DNA of 64,000 bases from Steroidobacter gossypii (GCF_016801985.1 NZ_JAEVLS010000002.1:1426001-1490000); one strand, 5' to 3'. Counted from the first letter of the stretch, positions 36,860 to 44,962 are shown. The notes: generated by a model from the letters alone, not told the origin. Translations and numbers: made by a program.

Positions 36860-37909
36860 GTGAGGAAGCTCATTTATAGGGACTTAGATGAGTTCGCCCG
36901 GTGCCTCGATGGCCTCGAAGGCCACTTCGTTCCCACCGCCCGCCAGAAAGCCGATTGGTGGATCCAGCGGGCGACTGCCCGGTGCCACTGGATTCAAGTG
37001 TTCCAGACCGGCAGCCCCGCCACCTTTGCCGGACAAGCCCGGTCGGATGCCGTGATCGTCGCTGCCCCACTCACCGCGGAGGGTGCGCTTCGGGTAAATG
37101 GACACGCGCTCGGGCCGGACGAGCTCGTCCTGCTGCGTGAAGGCCAACCCTTCACGTTTGTAAGCCATGATGTGGTGTGCTGGGCCGCGCTCTGCCTGCG
37201 AAAGCTCGCACGCCTGATCCCGCCCGAGGTGTTCTCGACGCGCGCAGCGCACGGACCGAGAATCCGCACGCCGCCAGCGCAGCTCGAGTGCCTGCGTCGC
37301 ATCATCACTCGCACCCTCGCCCATCTCGAGAGCGTCGATTCGTCGGAGCCAGGCGCCGCGACCTTTGCCCTCGAACAAGAGCTCGCGCTTTGCCTCACCC
37401 ACCTCCTGGAGCACAGCACCATGCCTTCGATGTCTCGTCGCCTGACCCGACCGCCAGTTCCGCGCAGCAGTGTGATTGCTCGCACCTTGTCGCTGATCGA
37501 TGCGCGCCAGGGCGAGCCGCTTTTCATCAGCGACCTGTGTGGCGCTGCCGGCGTCAGTGAACGAACGTTGCGAAATATCTTTCACGAGTACTTCGGCGTT
37601 GGGCCGATGCGGCTGCTCAAAGCGCTTCAGCTGCAGAATATCCGCGTGGCGTTGCTTCGCGCCGATCCGGATCGCGATAAGGTCACGCACATCGCAGCGG
37701 AGTATGGCGTTTCAGACTTTTCGTTGTTCGCGCGGAACTACAAGGCGATGTATGGAGAGACGGCGTCGGTGGCGCTTCGGACGCCGCCTGTAAATCCGGA
37801 CCGAGATCGGGCGAAGTTCGGATGGCTCTATTATGCGGCGCGCCTGGGGGATGAGGATCGCGGCGGTCTGCTGAAGCAGGCGCCGGGTGATGGTGAAGGA
37901 AGACATTGA
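36860..37909 (+). CDS. AraC-family transcriptional regulator
   Basis: 349 residues. The C-terminal double helix-turn-helix (ISDLCGAAGVSERTLRNIFHE, YFGVGPMRLLKALQL, VTHIAAEYGVSDFSLFARNYK) is complete. The N-terminal 200 residues form a cupin-like sensing domain without recognised ligand residues; the pattern resembles EutR/OruR-type members. Neighbours do not reveal its target. Confidence 0.88.
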   Translation: MRKLIYRDLDEFARCLDGLEGHFVPTARQKADWWIQRATARCHWIQVFQTGSPATFAGQARSDAVIVAAPLTAEGALRVNGHALGPDELVLLREGQPFTFVSHDVVCWAALCLRKLARLIPPEVFSTRAAHGPRIRTPPAQLECLRRIITRTLAHLESVDSSEPGAATFALEQELALCLTHLLEHSTMPSMSRRLTRPPVPRSSVIARTLSLIDARQGEPLFISDLCGAAGVSERTLRNIFHEYFGVGPMRLLKALQLQNIRVALLRADPDRDKVTHIAAEYGVSDFSLFARNYKAMYGETASVALRTPPVNPDRDRAKFGWLYYAARLGDEDRGGLLKQAPGDGEGRH

Positions 37910-37944
37910 ACACGCCATCAGTCCTCTTCAGCGCTCGTCCGCAA

Positions 37945-38530
37945 GAGCTGGAAGCGGTCAACGAGGAGTTGCCCTCGGCGAATCATCAACTGAATCTCGG
38001 CGACGAAGAGCTGAGCGTGGTAAGCGCGCCGCTGCGTGGCGAAGTCGAGGAACTGTAGACGCCGAGCGACGCGCCCAGCAAGGGAAACGTCACGTCCGTT
38101 CGTCTGGACGATCAGTGTCTCGTCCGCTGGTTTACATCCGCCGCGACCGCGCTGTTTCCGTTGATGCCTGCCGACGTGGGCACCCGATCACCGATCTATC
38201 GCCAGACTTCCGAGATCTCCATTTCATCGACGATGTCCCGGAAGGTGATGCGCACGGGCGTGACCCGTGCGAGGGAGGTTTGCAGTGCTGAAGGACTTTG
38301 GTACGCCTGGTGCATTCTGCCCTTCTCTATGCAGTTCCAATTCGCACTAAGCGTGGCGGTCACTTTCACGGACATCACCGCGCGCATCAGCGCAGAGCTG
38401 GCGATGAGAGACAACGAACACCGCTTGGCCGCATTCGTCATGTCCAATGCAGATTTTGTCTATCGCATGAGCCCGGATAGATCGCAGATGTGGCAGCTAC
38501 GCGGCGCAGGACGGATTGCCGACCCGCCTG
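37945..38530 (+). pseudogene. Remnant of CheR/PAS hybrid sensor gene
   Basis: The pieces LEAVNEELPSANHQLN, DEELSVVSAPLRGEVEEL (then a stop), VRWFTSAATALFPLMPADVG, ITDLSPDFRDLHFIDDV, VTFTDITARISAELAMRDNE and ADFVYRMSPDRSQMWQL lie in order in changing frames. They correspond to the coiled-coil and PAS domains of CheB/CheR-type sensory proteins and their second PAS module. Stops and frame changes show it is dead; the methyltransferase part and any kinase part are missing. Confidence 0.78.
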
Positions 38531-38702
38531 ACCCACTGCCGACTGACTCAGTGCGTACATCCATCCGGGCGATCGCACGCGGATCCTCGAGGCAGCGCGG
38601 GTCGGACGATCCGATTGCGAATCGCTGCAGCAGCAGATTCCCCGACGACATGACGCCGGCAGCCAATCGTCCCCCGAGCCAGATGAATGGCAAGGAGCGG
38701 TA

Positions 38703-39089
38703 CTAGCGTCGGTTGGCCGCCGCTTCCAACGTGTCGATGATGCGGCCCACGAATCGCTGCTCGGTTTTGGACAATGTCTGCAGCTGCGCGGCGCGATGTA
38801 GCGCTCCAGGCGACACCTTGCTCTTGATCTCGCGCACGGGTTGAGCCATGGCGAGCAGCTCCTGAACCGGAATCGAGAAGAATCGAGAGATCCTGGTCAG
38901 AACCAGGACGGAGACTCGCCGTTCACCTAACTCGTACGCAAATATCGCCTGTTGTGAGACGCCGATCGCTCGCGCCAGTTCCGCCTGCGTGATTCCACAC
39001 GTCTTTCGCAATAGAGCGATATGTGCACCCAGCTTCTGGTAATAATCCCGCGAGACTTCCCTGATCGAGGCTTCGTGCCTGATGCTCAT
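38703..39089 (-). CDS. XRE-family helix-turn-helix regulator
   Basis: 128 residues. The HTH_3 domain occupies about 20-78: LRKTCGITQAELARAIGVSQ, QAIFAYELGERRV, LTRISRFFSIPVQELLA. The C-terminal 45 residues (LQTLSKTEQRFVGRIIDTLE) are helical. Its ATG overlaps the stop of the preceding small gene (ATGA). The partner genes give no clear function; a toxin-antitoxin or phage-like control role is possible. Confidence 0.85.
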   Translation of the reverse strand: MSIRHEASIREVSRDYYQKLGAHIALLRKTCGITQAELARAIGVSQQAIFAYELGERRVSVLVLTRISRFFSIPVQELLAMAQPVREIKSKVSPGALHRAAQLQTLSKTEQRFVGRIIDTLEAAANRR

Positions 39090-39340
39090 GACGCGACCGT
39101 CGCCTCATCGAGCCGCTCGATGGATTCCTTGACCCGAGCCCGGATGATGGCGAGCGCCCCGCTCACGTCGAATCCGGCATCATGATCGGTTGCAAACTGG
39201 AGGGCGATCAGTAGCGGGTGCGCTTCATGCAACCGGACGATTTCAACCCGAGTCAGCGCGCTCTGCTGCTTGTGTGACTCGAGGATCTGCGATTCGCCTC
39301 TCGTTCGCCTCGCCCGCGCGAGTGACCTGCCAACGCTCAT
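39086..39340 (-). CDS. Small protein of unknown function coupled to the XRE regulator
   Basis: 84 residues, rich in Arg and helix-forming residues; IVRLHEAHPLLIALQFATDHDAGFDVSGALAIIRARV is the best-ordered part. ATGA overlap with the XRE gene downstream, and a 4-nt overlap with a possible frame upstream, support translation. No family recognised; it is not an obvious toxin. Confidence 0.6.
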   Translation of the reverse strand: MSVGRSLARARRTRGESQILESHKQQSALTRVEIVRLHEAHPLLIALQFATDHDAGFDVSGALAIIRARVKESIERLDEATVAS

Positions 39341-39543
39341 GCGGATCTACCTGAATCGACTGCATCGAACCACTGAACCTTAGCCACGGACCATGCCATG
39401 GAGGCACAGACGAACGCGGTGAACACCACGTTTGCGATGTCGTCACGGCGACGATCGACGTCGACGTTTGTGGCTGAGGCGGAGCGGCTTGCCAGGCAAG
39501 AACGGGCAGCATGCACCGGCGAGACGCCGCATCGCCAGGACAC
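39337..39543 (-). CDS. Possible small membrane protein at the head of the XRE operon
   Basis: A frame ending at TGA 39337 overlaps the next gene by four bases. The sensible part runs from about GTG 39543: a polar N-terminus, a basic RRRDDIANVV segment and one hydrophobic stretch (VVFTAFVCASMAWSVAKV). The start is uncertain and lacks a good ribosome site. The frame continues unrealistically upstream through the tRNA gene, so this is a weak call. Confidence 0.35.
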   Translation of the reverse strand: MSWRCGVSPVHAARSCLASRSASATNVDVDRRRDDIANVVFTAFVCASMAWSVAKVQWFDAVDSGRSA

Positions 39544-39691
39544 CTCGTCGAGAATGACGAAGACGGCAAACTGGCGCGCTGGCTGGCTGAGACCCGATCC
39601 AACCCCGACAGCGGTGGTCGGTGGCGCTCTTCGAGGCCCGCAGATCAAGCGCCTCGATGAGTTCGGAGGTAGGGGTTTGGGCGCGGTTGAT

Positions 39692-39768
39692 TGGTCGGGA
39701 CGGCGAGATTCGAACTCGCGACCCCTTGCACCCCATGCAAGTGCGCTACCAGGCTGCGCCACGTCCCG
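39692..39768 (-). tRNA. tRNA-Pro (GGG)
   Basis: 77 bases including encoded CCA. The acceptor stem CGGGACG/CGTCCCG and the D arm (GGCGCAGCCTGGTAGCGCA) are complete. The anticodon stem CTTGC/GCAAG has loop ATGGGGT, giving anticodon GGG, and the T arm is TCGCG AGTTCGAAT CTCGC-like. All stems pair. Confidence 0.95.
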
Positions 39769-39980
39769 ACGTTGAACCGTAAAGTCTACACTGCACTTTG
39801 CTGAGCAGCAACGGTCGCGCATTCCGGGCATCCAATCCGTGCTCCGGCTGATCCTTTTCCGCAAGTGATCCGAGGCTGGGCGTAGATTCATTCGCTGTTT
39901 CGGAAGACCTTCGAATTGTCGCGTTGGCTGAGCAGGGTCACGCGATCTGCCGTCGACGATTGCCGACCTCCGCCTTGGCT

Positions 39981-40577
39981 TCATTCCGCCGACAGTTGGT
40001 CCGGCGATGGCAACTGCATGCGCAGGGTGGCGTAAGCCCGGGTGAGATCCCGCAGCACGATCCTGTATGTCAGACCTCGCCTCTCGGCAATCTGTTTGTA
40101 GGTCATGTCTTCGTGCACGTGCATCAGCAGGATCTCGCGCTGACGCGCGGGCAGTCGATCGAGCGCTGCCAGCACGCACTGACTCGCTTTTGCGCGGGCA
40201 CAGTCATTTTGGGGCTCATCCGCCGACTCGCCGGCCAACTCATCCAACCATACGTCGTCATGTTGCATGCGAACTCGACAGCGCGTGCGCCATTCATGCA
40301 CGACATTGGCAGCGATCCGAAACAGGTAGGCTTGCGGATCCTTCACCACCACATCATCGCTATAGCGCAGGAGCCTCATGAATACTTCTTGCACCAGATC
40401 GTCGACCTCCGCGGATGACACCGCCTTGTTTGCGCCGATCCAGTGCCGAATCGGTTTGCGCCAGCATCGGAACCAATGAACCAGCCGCGTACGTCCATTG
40501 TCGCCGGGTTCGCCGGCTCGCTCTGCGCCAGGTGCATTACAAACATCCGCAGATGAAATTCTGGAATCGTGCGCCAT
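39981..40577 (-). CDS. ECF-type RNA polymerase sigma factor
   Basis: 198 residues from ATG 40577, preceded by AAGGAG at nine bases; a frame to 40832 has an unconserved extension. Region 2 (VDDLVQEVFMRLLRY, AYLFRIAANVVHEWR) and region 4 (LAALDRLPARQREILLMHVHEDMTYKQIAERRGL) are clear. It resembles FecI-like ECF factors. No FecR or TonB receptor is adjacent; the FecR gene is 3.7 kb away with other genes between. Confidence 0.88.
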   Translation of the reverse strand: MAHDSRISSADVCNAPGAERAGEPGDNGRTRLVHWFRCWRKPIRHWIGANKAVSSAEVDDLVQEVFMRLLRYSDDVVVKDPQAYLFRIAANVVHEWRTRCRVRMQHDDVWLDELAGESADEPQNDCARAKASQCVLAALDRLPARQREILLMHVHEDMTYKQIAERRGLTYRIVLRDLTRAYATLRMQLPSPDQLSAE

Positions 40578-41237
40578 GTTGAATGGCTCCTTGATTGCGA
40601 ACGAGCCACGGACCGTTGCGTCCGATTCCACGCTGACGAGATTTGAATCACGACTTGAGAATTCAAACCTCGATCGTAGCGTTCGACCGGGCACGCCTCG
40701 CAAAGAACGTTCACCCCTCAAAATGCGGTGCTCGTCTGCGCGATTGACATCGATGCTACTCAAGTCAGGGACGTCTTCAACATGAGAAACGATGAATGCA
40801 TATAGATTGTCCACTGTAGTCGACGTTCCCAAAACATCTCAGCGATCGAACGAACGAGAGTTTGTAAAGTGATTTCGCGCTCATTCCCCTCAACCGAGAA
40901 ACAAACAGAAATATGGAAGCTCCCTTCCGGATAGGAGGAAGTCAGCGGACATCGGATCACATGAAAGCGCGGGTTCGATGCCGTGCCCCGATGAATACCC
41001 CCGCGGTTGTGGTGATGCCCCCGAGGCTCATGAACTCGAGGCTGCCCCGCTCATTCTTGTCAGGACGTTCGACCACACGCCTGCGATCGTTGAGCCCTGC
41101 TGACGTGATGAACATGAACCCGGCGAAGTTCGTGGACCGAGGCCGACAAGCCACCAAGTGGACATTCGACTGCCACGATGATGAGGTGCCGGAAGGTGAC
41201 GGGTGCGTCTCAGTCCGATGGAGCCCGGGCGGCCGAG
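40578..41237. other. Boundary region between chromosome-like genes and the conjugative element
   Basis: 660 bases without a confident gene. Short frames exist on both strands (for example minus 40957-41157), but none shows a domain or a good start. It holds an operator-like sequence at 40806 that also occurs near 47182 and 63720. Confidence 0.35.
40806..40824. promoter_or_regulatory. Operator-like motif, copy 1
   Basis: ATTGTCCACTGTAGTCGAC. It shares GT-YY-ACT-N-TAGT-S-R-AC with sites at 47182 and 63720 and is about 75% self-complementary. It lies 230 bases upstream of the ECF sigma start and 400 bases from the relaxase end. Confidence 0.35.
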
Positions 41238-42266
41238 CTATCTGTGGCGTTCCAGGTCAGCCTCTCGGGATGATCGGGTTACGATCGACTGCGCTGAGCG
41301 CCTTTTCGCGAGCCATTCATGAGCCAGGTATTCTTTTTCCGTTCTCGGAAGTGGCATCTGCTCCACGTATCGACGGATGTCATCGGCCAGATCCGGCCAG
41401 CCCTCCTTCGACACCCTGTGCGCCAGTGCATGCCAGCCGGCCTCGACCTTCCTCCTCGTGCTGAGCAACTGCTGCCGCCCGGACTCCACACGCAACCTGC
41501 CACTGGACAATTCTTCGGCGATGGCCTGCAGTCGTCGGTTGACGTGAGTCGACTCACCTCGCCTCGCCGCCCGGAAGATCGAATCATGTTTGCTCTGGCG
41601 GCTTTGCCCCCTGACTGCACGGCTCGTGGCGTTTGCTTCGACGCCCTGCGCGCGCAATTGCTCTGCGAAGGATTCGCGCCAGCGATGCAGGGTGCGTTTG
41701 TTGACGCGAAGCCGGATGCCTCGCTCACTCACTGCTTTGAGCAGTACATGCACGTGAGGATGTGGCGCGTCGGTGTGAAGCACGAACGCATAGCGATGGA
41801 TGGCGCCGAATTCCTTCGCGAGGAAACTCCGCGCGGCTCGTCGCACACGCTCCGGTGAGGTGCCTGCTGGCATCGAGAGCATCAGTTTGTGCACGAGTCG
41901 GGCAGGTTTCCTGCCTCTGCTTGCAATCAGCTGCACACTGCGCCGATGCTCATCAAGATCCAGATTCCATTGCTCGAGCAATCCTTCTGCCAGCCGCCTG
42001 CCTTCCAGCCGCTCCCCTTCGTCGGACTCGAGCGCAAGCTGCCCGCCGCGGCCGATATAGTCGACGTGCCTGCGCACCGCGCTCATCTCGGCGCTGCCTT
42101 TGGGAAGCACCTTCACCATCACCTCGGGGGAGCGATGCACGGTGCGGGCGATCAACGCGATTTCTGCGGGAGACAAGCGATCCCGTCGCCCGGGCCCGCG
42201 TCGGCCGTGGCTTGCAATGTCGAAGAGCGGCTGACCGCCCGGGACATCAATCTTGATCGTCGGCAT
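41238..42266 (-). CDS. Relaxase / mobilisation nuclease (VirD2-like, MOBP type)
   Basis: 342 residues. The metal-binding triad motif HTDAPHPHVHVLLKA (about 180-194) is typical of the relaxase fold. A Tyr in VDYIGRGGQ near residue 70 is the best candidate nucleophile. It cuts one strand at oriT and pilots it into the T4SS. The protein is shorter than TraI/VirD2, ending soon after the nuclease domain; the LPD7-type accessory parts are encoded separately at 47265 and 47973. It overlaps MobC by 20 nt. Confidence 0.9.
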   Translation of the reverse strand: MPTIKIDVPGGQPLFDIASHGRRGPGRRDRLSPAEIALIARTVHRSPEVMVKVLPKGSAEMSAVRRHVDYIGRGGQLALESDEGERLEGRRLAEGLLEQWNLDLDEHRRSVQLIASRGRKPARLVHKLMLSMPAGTSPERVRRAARSFLAKEFGAIHRYAFVLHTDAPHPHVHVLLKAVSERGIRLRVNKRTLHRWRESFAEQLRAQGVEANATSRAVRGQSRQSKHDSIFRAARRGESTHVNRRLQAIAEELSSGRLRVESGRQQLLSTRRKVEAGWHALAHRVSKEGWPDLADDIRRYVEQMPLPRTEKEYLAHEWLAKRRSAQSIVTRSSREADLERHR

Positions 42267-42816
42267 ATCCGATCACCCAGCTGCGCAGATTGGCATTGAG
42301 TAGTCCCTTCACGTGGGCACGCAAGGAGTCACACACGCGAAGCAGCGCGTGCAGATCGCCTCGGGAGAGGCCCGCGGGCCGGGCGCCCCCATTGACGGCG
42401 CGTGCGATCTGGTTGAGGTTGCGGCCGATGGCGCCCAGTTCAGCGACCGAATCTTTGAGTGCCGTCAACTCCGCGGCGGGCAGGGGCGCGAGGTGACGCA
42501 AGTGTGCGCGCAGGAGCACCGAAACATACGTTGCCGCCGGCAGGCCTCGCGCCGCTGCTCGTTCGCGCAGGATGAGCCTGTCATCGGGCTTCAGGCGAAC
42601 GAACACCCGCGTGTTCTTTCGATGAGGCTCGCGGCAACTTCGACCATCGCGAAATGTCGCCTGCCTTCCACGGCCGGCGCCGGACGCCTCCAGCGCCTGT
42701 TCGATGGCACGCCTGAGCCAGGCCGCCTCCGTCAGGTATGCTTCGGCCGCGGCGGTTCCAATCAGCCGCTTCATCTCGCATGACACTCGTGTCTTCAGGA
42801 AGTTTGCGTCGCGCAT
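42247..42816 (-). CDS. MobC-like relaxosome accessory protein
   Basis: 189 residues. The C-terminal half has the MobC signature (VAELGAIGRNLNQIARAVN), and the central RVFVRLKPDDRLILRERAAARGL is a ribbon-helix-helix-like DNA-binding part. MobC proteins help melt oriT for the relaxase. The IncP-like nic hairpin lies 27 bases upstream of its start, as expected for a relaxosome operon. Confidence 0.88.
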   Translation of the reverse strand: MRDANFLKTRVSCEMKRLIGTAAAEAYLTEAAWLRRAIEQALEASGAGRGRQATFRDGRSCREPHRKNTRVFVRLKPDDRLILRERAAARGLPAATYVSVLLRAHLRHLAPLPAAELTALKDSVAELGAIGRNLNQIARAVNGGARPAGLSRGDLHALLRVCDSLRAHVKGLLNANLRSWVIGYADDQD

Positions 42817-42842
42817 GGCGACATTTGTGGCCCATTACCTGC

Positions 42843-42866
42843 CGCGAAACTATCCTGCGTTTCGCG
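42843..42866 (+). other. Candidate oriT: IncP-like nic hairpin
   Basis: An 8-bp stem CGCGAAAC / GTTTCGCG encloses TATCCTGC. TATCCTG followed by C is the nic core of IncP/VirD2-class origins, where cleavage follows the G. It stands just upstream of the mobC and relaxase genes, with a T-rich stretch on one side. The cut would be after base 42857 on the plus strand. Confidence 0.7.
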
Positions 42867-43019
42867 CTTTTTTCGGCCGATACCCTCCCTTGACTGTGTC
42901 GGCGATCTTTGCTCCCACGACCGGGGCACTGACTGACCGATGTGCGGAGTGACTCGACGCCGAAAGCACCAAGGACGCCGCTGCCCGTTCGCTTCCGGCG
43001 GATCGCCTGGCGGGAGGGA

Positions 43020-43265
43020 TCAACGCCACTGCCCTTGGCTGCGGGGACCAAGATCATCCGGAGGACGAGTTGATCGCCCTCGCCGCCGGGCCGCCCGTGA
43101 CGCAGGGCGCATCGATCCGCGGCACAGTTCTGCCCGCACAATCTCCACGTGTGAGGGCGCGCGCCACCCGAGCCGCACCACGCCGTGGCGGACCTCGAGC
43201 ACCGTCACCTCGATCTGCCGATGGACCCGAATCACTTCGCCGATGCGGCGCGTCAGAACGAGCAT
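43020..43265 (-). CDS. CsrA/RsmA-family RNA-binding regulator on the conjugative element
   Basis: 81 residues from ATG 43265 (GGAG eight bases upstream). Residues 1-50 match CsrA: MLVLTRRIGEVIRVHRQIEV, TVLEVRHGVVRLGWRAP, VEIVRAEL. The RNA-binding Leu4 and Arg in RAE are kept. A basic, disordered tail of about 30 residues extends the fold. CsrA dimers bind GGA in mRNA leaders. Mobile elements sometimes carry CsrA homologues (RsmQ of pQBR103) that rewire host expression. Confidence 0.82.
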   Translation of the reverse strand: MLVLTRRIGEVIRVHRQIEVTVLEVRHGVVRLGWRAPSHVEIVRAELCRGSMRPASRAARRRGRSTRPPDDLGPRSQGQWR

Positions 43266-43525
43266 GTCGCGTTTCTCCAAAGGGATCGATCCGTGACGCC
43301 GGATCCGTGCGTGGAAAGAGGCTATCGCCCCGGGGGCGGGACGCGGCACGTCAATGATCGGGCGATCGGCTCGTTTCGGGTTGCGCAGGATCAGGCGTTT
43401 TGTGATAGGACGCGACGGCGCTTGAGATCCTTCGCACGTGCGCTCCGGCGCGGCAGGACGCGCCATCGTGACCGTCACGGCATGGCCGCGCGTGCAGAGG
43501 CATCGAGAGGGGGCGCGAAGCGAAG

Positions 43526-43562
43526 AGAACAGAACAGAACAGAACAGAACAGAACAGAACAG
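43526..43562. repeat. Pentanucleotide tandem repeat (AGAAC)7
   Basis: Seven perfect consecutive copies of AGAAC followed by AG. The tract lies in the gap upstream of csrA (start 43265) and downstream of the degenerate zinc-finger gene (end 43608). Perfect copies suggest slippage; a length change would not shift any frame directly. Confidence 0.95.
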
Positions 43563-43607
43563 ATGAGAGGCGAAGCGCCGCCTCCCATCCGACTCCGGGC
43601 GCGTGCG

Positions 43608-43942
43608 TTACGAGGGTGACTGCATCTTCTGCAACATCGGGATGACTTCAGGATCCACGAAGACGCAGGGCGTCTGCGGCTCGACCGCGACCTGAAAGAG
43701 CGCCGCGAAGGTCTTTCTCTTCAAGTGCGCAAGTCGCCCCGTCCGATACACCTGTGCCGGCGAGCGCCTGTCACCGGCCTCGCAGGACCGCTGTGCTTCG
43801 GACACAGATCCCATCCAGTGATCGTGTGAGGCGCCATCGATGGCGCAAGCCGCAGCTCGAGCAGCCGTGCGCCCGTCTCAAAGGGCTTTGCGCACACCAG
43901 ACACACGCGTTGTTCCATCGAGACATGTGATTTCTCGCTCAT
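43608..43942 (-). pseudogene. Zinc-finger protein, degenerate copy of the gene at 44234
   Basis: N-terminal frame from ATG 43942: CLVCAKPFETG and TGWDLCPKH. C-terminal half in another frame: AQVYRTGRLAHLKRKTFAAL, TPCVFVDPEVIPMLQKM, ending at 43608. Both halves align to the intact neighbour 44234-44617, with the central 15-20 residues lost and a frame change near 43790-43820. The leader sequence of the two genes is also duplicated. Confidence 0.65.
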
Positions 43943-43964
43943 GGTCTTCTCCGGTGCATTCGGG

Positions 43965-43978
43965 TCGGGATTGGCCGA
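43965..43978 (-). promoter_or_regulatory. Leader hairpin, copy 1 (upstream of degenerate zinc-finger gene)
   Basis: Minus strand TCGG-CCAATC-CCGA, 22 bases before the ATG at 43942. Weakest of four similar leader hairpins with an AATC(C) loop. Confidence 0.5.
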
Positions 43979-44032
43979 GCGGTCCCCTCACGGGGGGCGT
44001 GCCGTCGGAGTGAACGGCGGCGTATCGGGGAA

Positions 44033-44095
44033 TACATGGAGGGGACCCGCGTCTTCGCGGAGCGGCGGCCGTTGATGCCGCGAAAGCCCGCCCGG
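44033..44095 (-). repeat. Duplicated upstream segment, copy A
   Basis: About 57 bases (from GGGGAATACATGGAGGGGAC through GATGCCGCGAAAG) recur at 44705-44766 with four differences. Each copy contains a CCCGCG/CGCGGG-type hairpin and lies 100-150 bases upstream of a zinc-finger gene. A shared GTGATACGCTGAAG follows at 44121 and 44791. Confidence 0.85.
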
Positions 44096-44180
44096 CATTC
44101 ACGTCGACGGCGCGCGCCGCGTGATACGCTGAAGCCACCGGCGATCCCCCTTCTCGCCGGCCCGGTTCCATGCGCACCTC

Positions 44181-44214
44181 AAGAAAAAGAGAGGACAGAA
44201 AGATCTGTCCTCTC
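44181..44214 (-). terminator. Rho-independent terminator after the zinc-finger gene
   Basis: On the minus strand a perfect 11-bp stem GAGAGGACAGA / TCTGTCCTCTC with a 4-base loop is followed by TTTTTCTT, 20 bases beyond the stop at 44234. Confidence 0.85.
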
Positions 44215-44233
44215 CGCCTCGAAGCACGCGGGG

Positions 44234-44617
44234 TCAGTTCAGATCCCGCTGCAGGATCTCGGCCACCTTCTGCAGCGTTCCCCGCGGCACGTAGGCGCAC
44301 GGCAGCGCGGGTCGCGTGTCGGTCTTGAAGATCGAGACGAACGTCTCACGGGTCAGGTGCATGACGGGGCCGGTTCGTTGCACCTCCTGCAGCGGCAGCG
44401 GATCGCCGGAGCGGTGCACGCTCATGTCGAGATCACACTCGACCAGCGCCACGAAGCCCTGCCGGTGCATCCGGGCGTCCGTCGCGCACAGTTCCCAGCC
44501 GGCCACGGAGCGGCCGGCGATCAGATCTCTTTCGACGACGAGCGTGCCGGCCTCAAAGGACTGTCCGCACACCACACAGGCGCCACGCTCGAGGGGAAGG
44601 TAGATCTTGTTGCTCAT
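44234..44617 (-). CDS. Small zinc-finger protein of unknown function
   Basis: 127 residues. ACVVCGQSF and WELCATDARMH give a Cys2-Cys-His type metal site in the first half; the second half (MHLTRETFVSIFK, TLQKVAEILQ) is helical. A damaged paralogue follows at 43608. Its own leader contains the AAUCC hairpin (44635-44653), and its own terminator lies at 44181. Proteins of this kind are common in conjugative islands with no known role. Confidence 0.72.
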   Translation of the reverse strand: MSNKIYLPLERGACVVCGQSFEAGTLVVERDLIAGRSVAGWELCATDARMHRQGFVALVECDLDMSVHRSGDPLPLQEVQRTGPVMHLTRETFVSIFKTDTRPALPCAYVPRGTLQKVAEILQRDLN

Positions 44618-44634
44618 GGTCTCTCTCCGATTCG

Positions 44635-44653
44635 TCGGGGCGGGATTGCCCGA
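44635..44653 (-). promoter_or_regulatory. Leader hairpin, copy 2 (upstream of zinc-finger gene)
   Basis: Minus strand TCGGGC-AATCCC-GCCCCGA, a 6-bp stem with one bulge, 17 bases before the ATG at 44617; the ribosome site GGAGAGAG lies between. Confidence 0.6.
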
Positions 44654-44704
44654 GCGGCTCCATCACGTCGGGCGCAGGGTCGAGCACGCGGTGGTGGATC
44701 GTGG

Positions 44705-44766
44705 AATAAATGGAGGGGACCCGCGTCTTCGCGGGGCGGCGGCCGTTTATGCCGCGAAAGTCGCCG
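44705..44766 (-). repeat. Duplicated upstream segment, copy B
   Basis: Partner of 44033-44095, at the same distance from its gene. The near identity contrasts with the divergence of the two coding regions, which suggests the leader is under stronger constraint or was recently converted. Confidence 0.85.
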
Positions 44767-44962
44767 CCGCGTGCTCGAGGCTGCGCACGAGGTGATACGC
44801 TGAAGCGACCTTGCAATCACACCGCCTTCTCTTCATCTTTCTTTCTTCATCTTCTGTTCGCTTCGCAGGCGGCTTCATCCGCGCTTGCGCCCCACGCGCC
44901 GCGCATCGGATGACAGGAACATCCCGAAGCGCGCGGGATGTCCCCATCGGGCGCACCGGGCG

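Noticed and set aside
36859-37690. Minus-strand frames opposite the AraC regulator
   Set aside because: Antisense shadows; the plus strand has complete AraC helix-turn-helix motifs.
39692-39768. tRNA-Pro 3' end as the attachment site of the conjugative element
   Set aside because: The tRNA 3' end points left, away from the conjugation genes, and no copy of its 3' end was seen on the right side of the window.
39337-40179. 280-residue minus-strand frame
   Set aside because: It reads through the complete tRNA-Pro gene; only the last 68 codons might be translated.
40913-41464. 183-residue plus-strand frame overlapping the relaxase end
   Set aside because: Overlaps a confident relaxase, low complexity, no good ribosome site for its ATG.
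43526-43562. CRISPR-like array
   Set aside because: Perfect pentamer repeat without spacers; a simple tandem repeat, and no cas genes are present.
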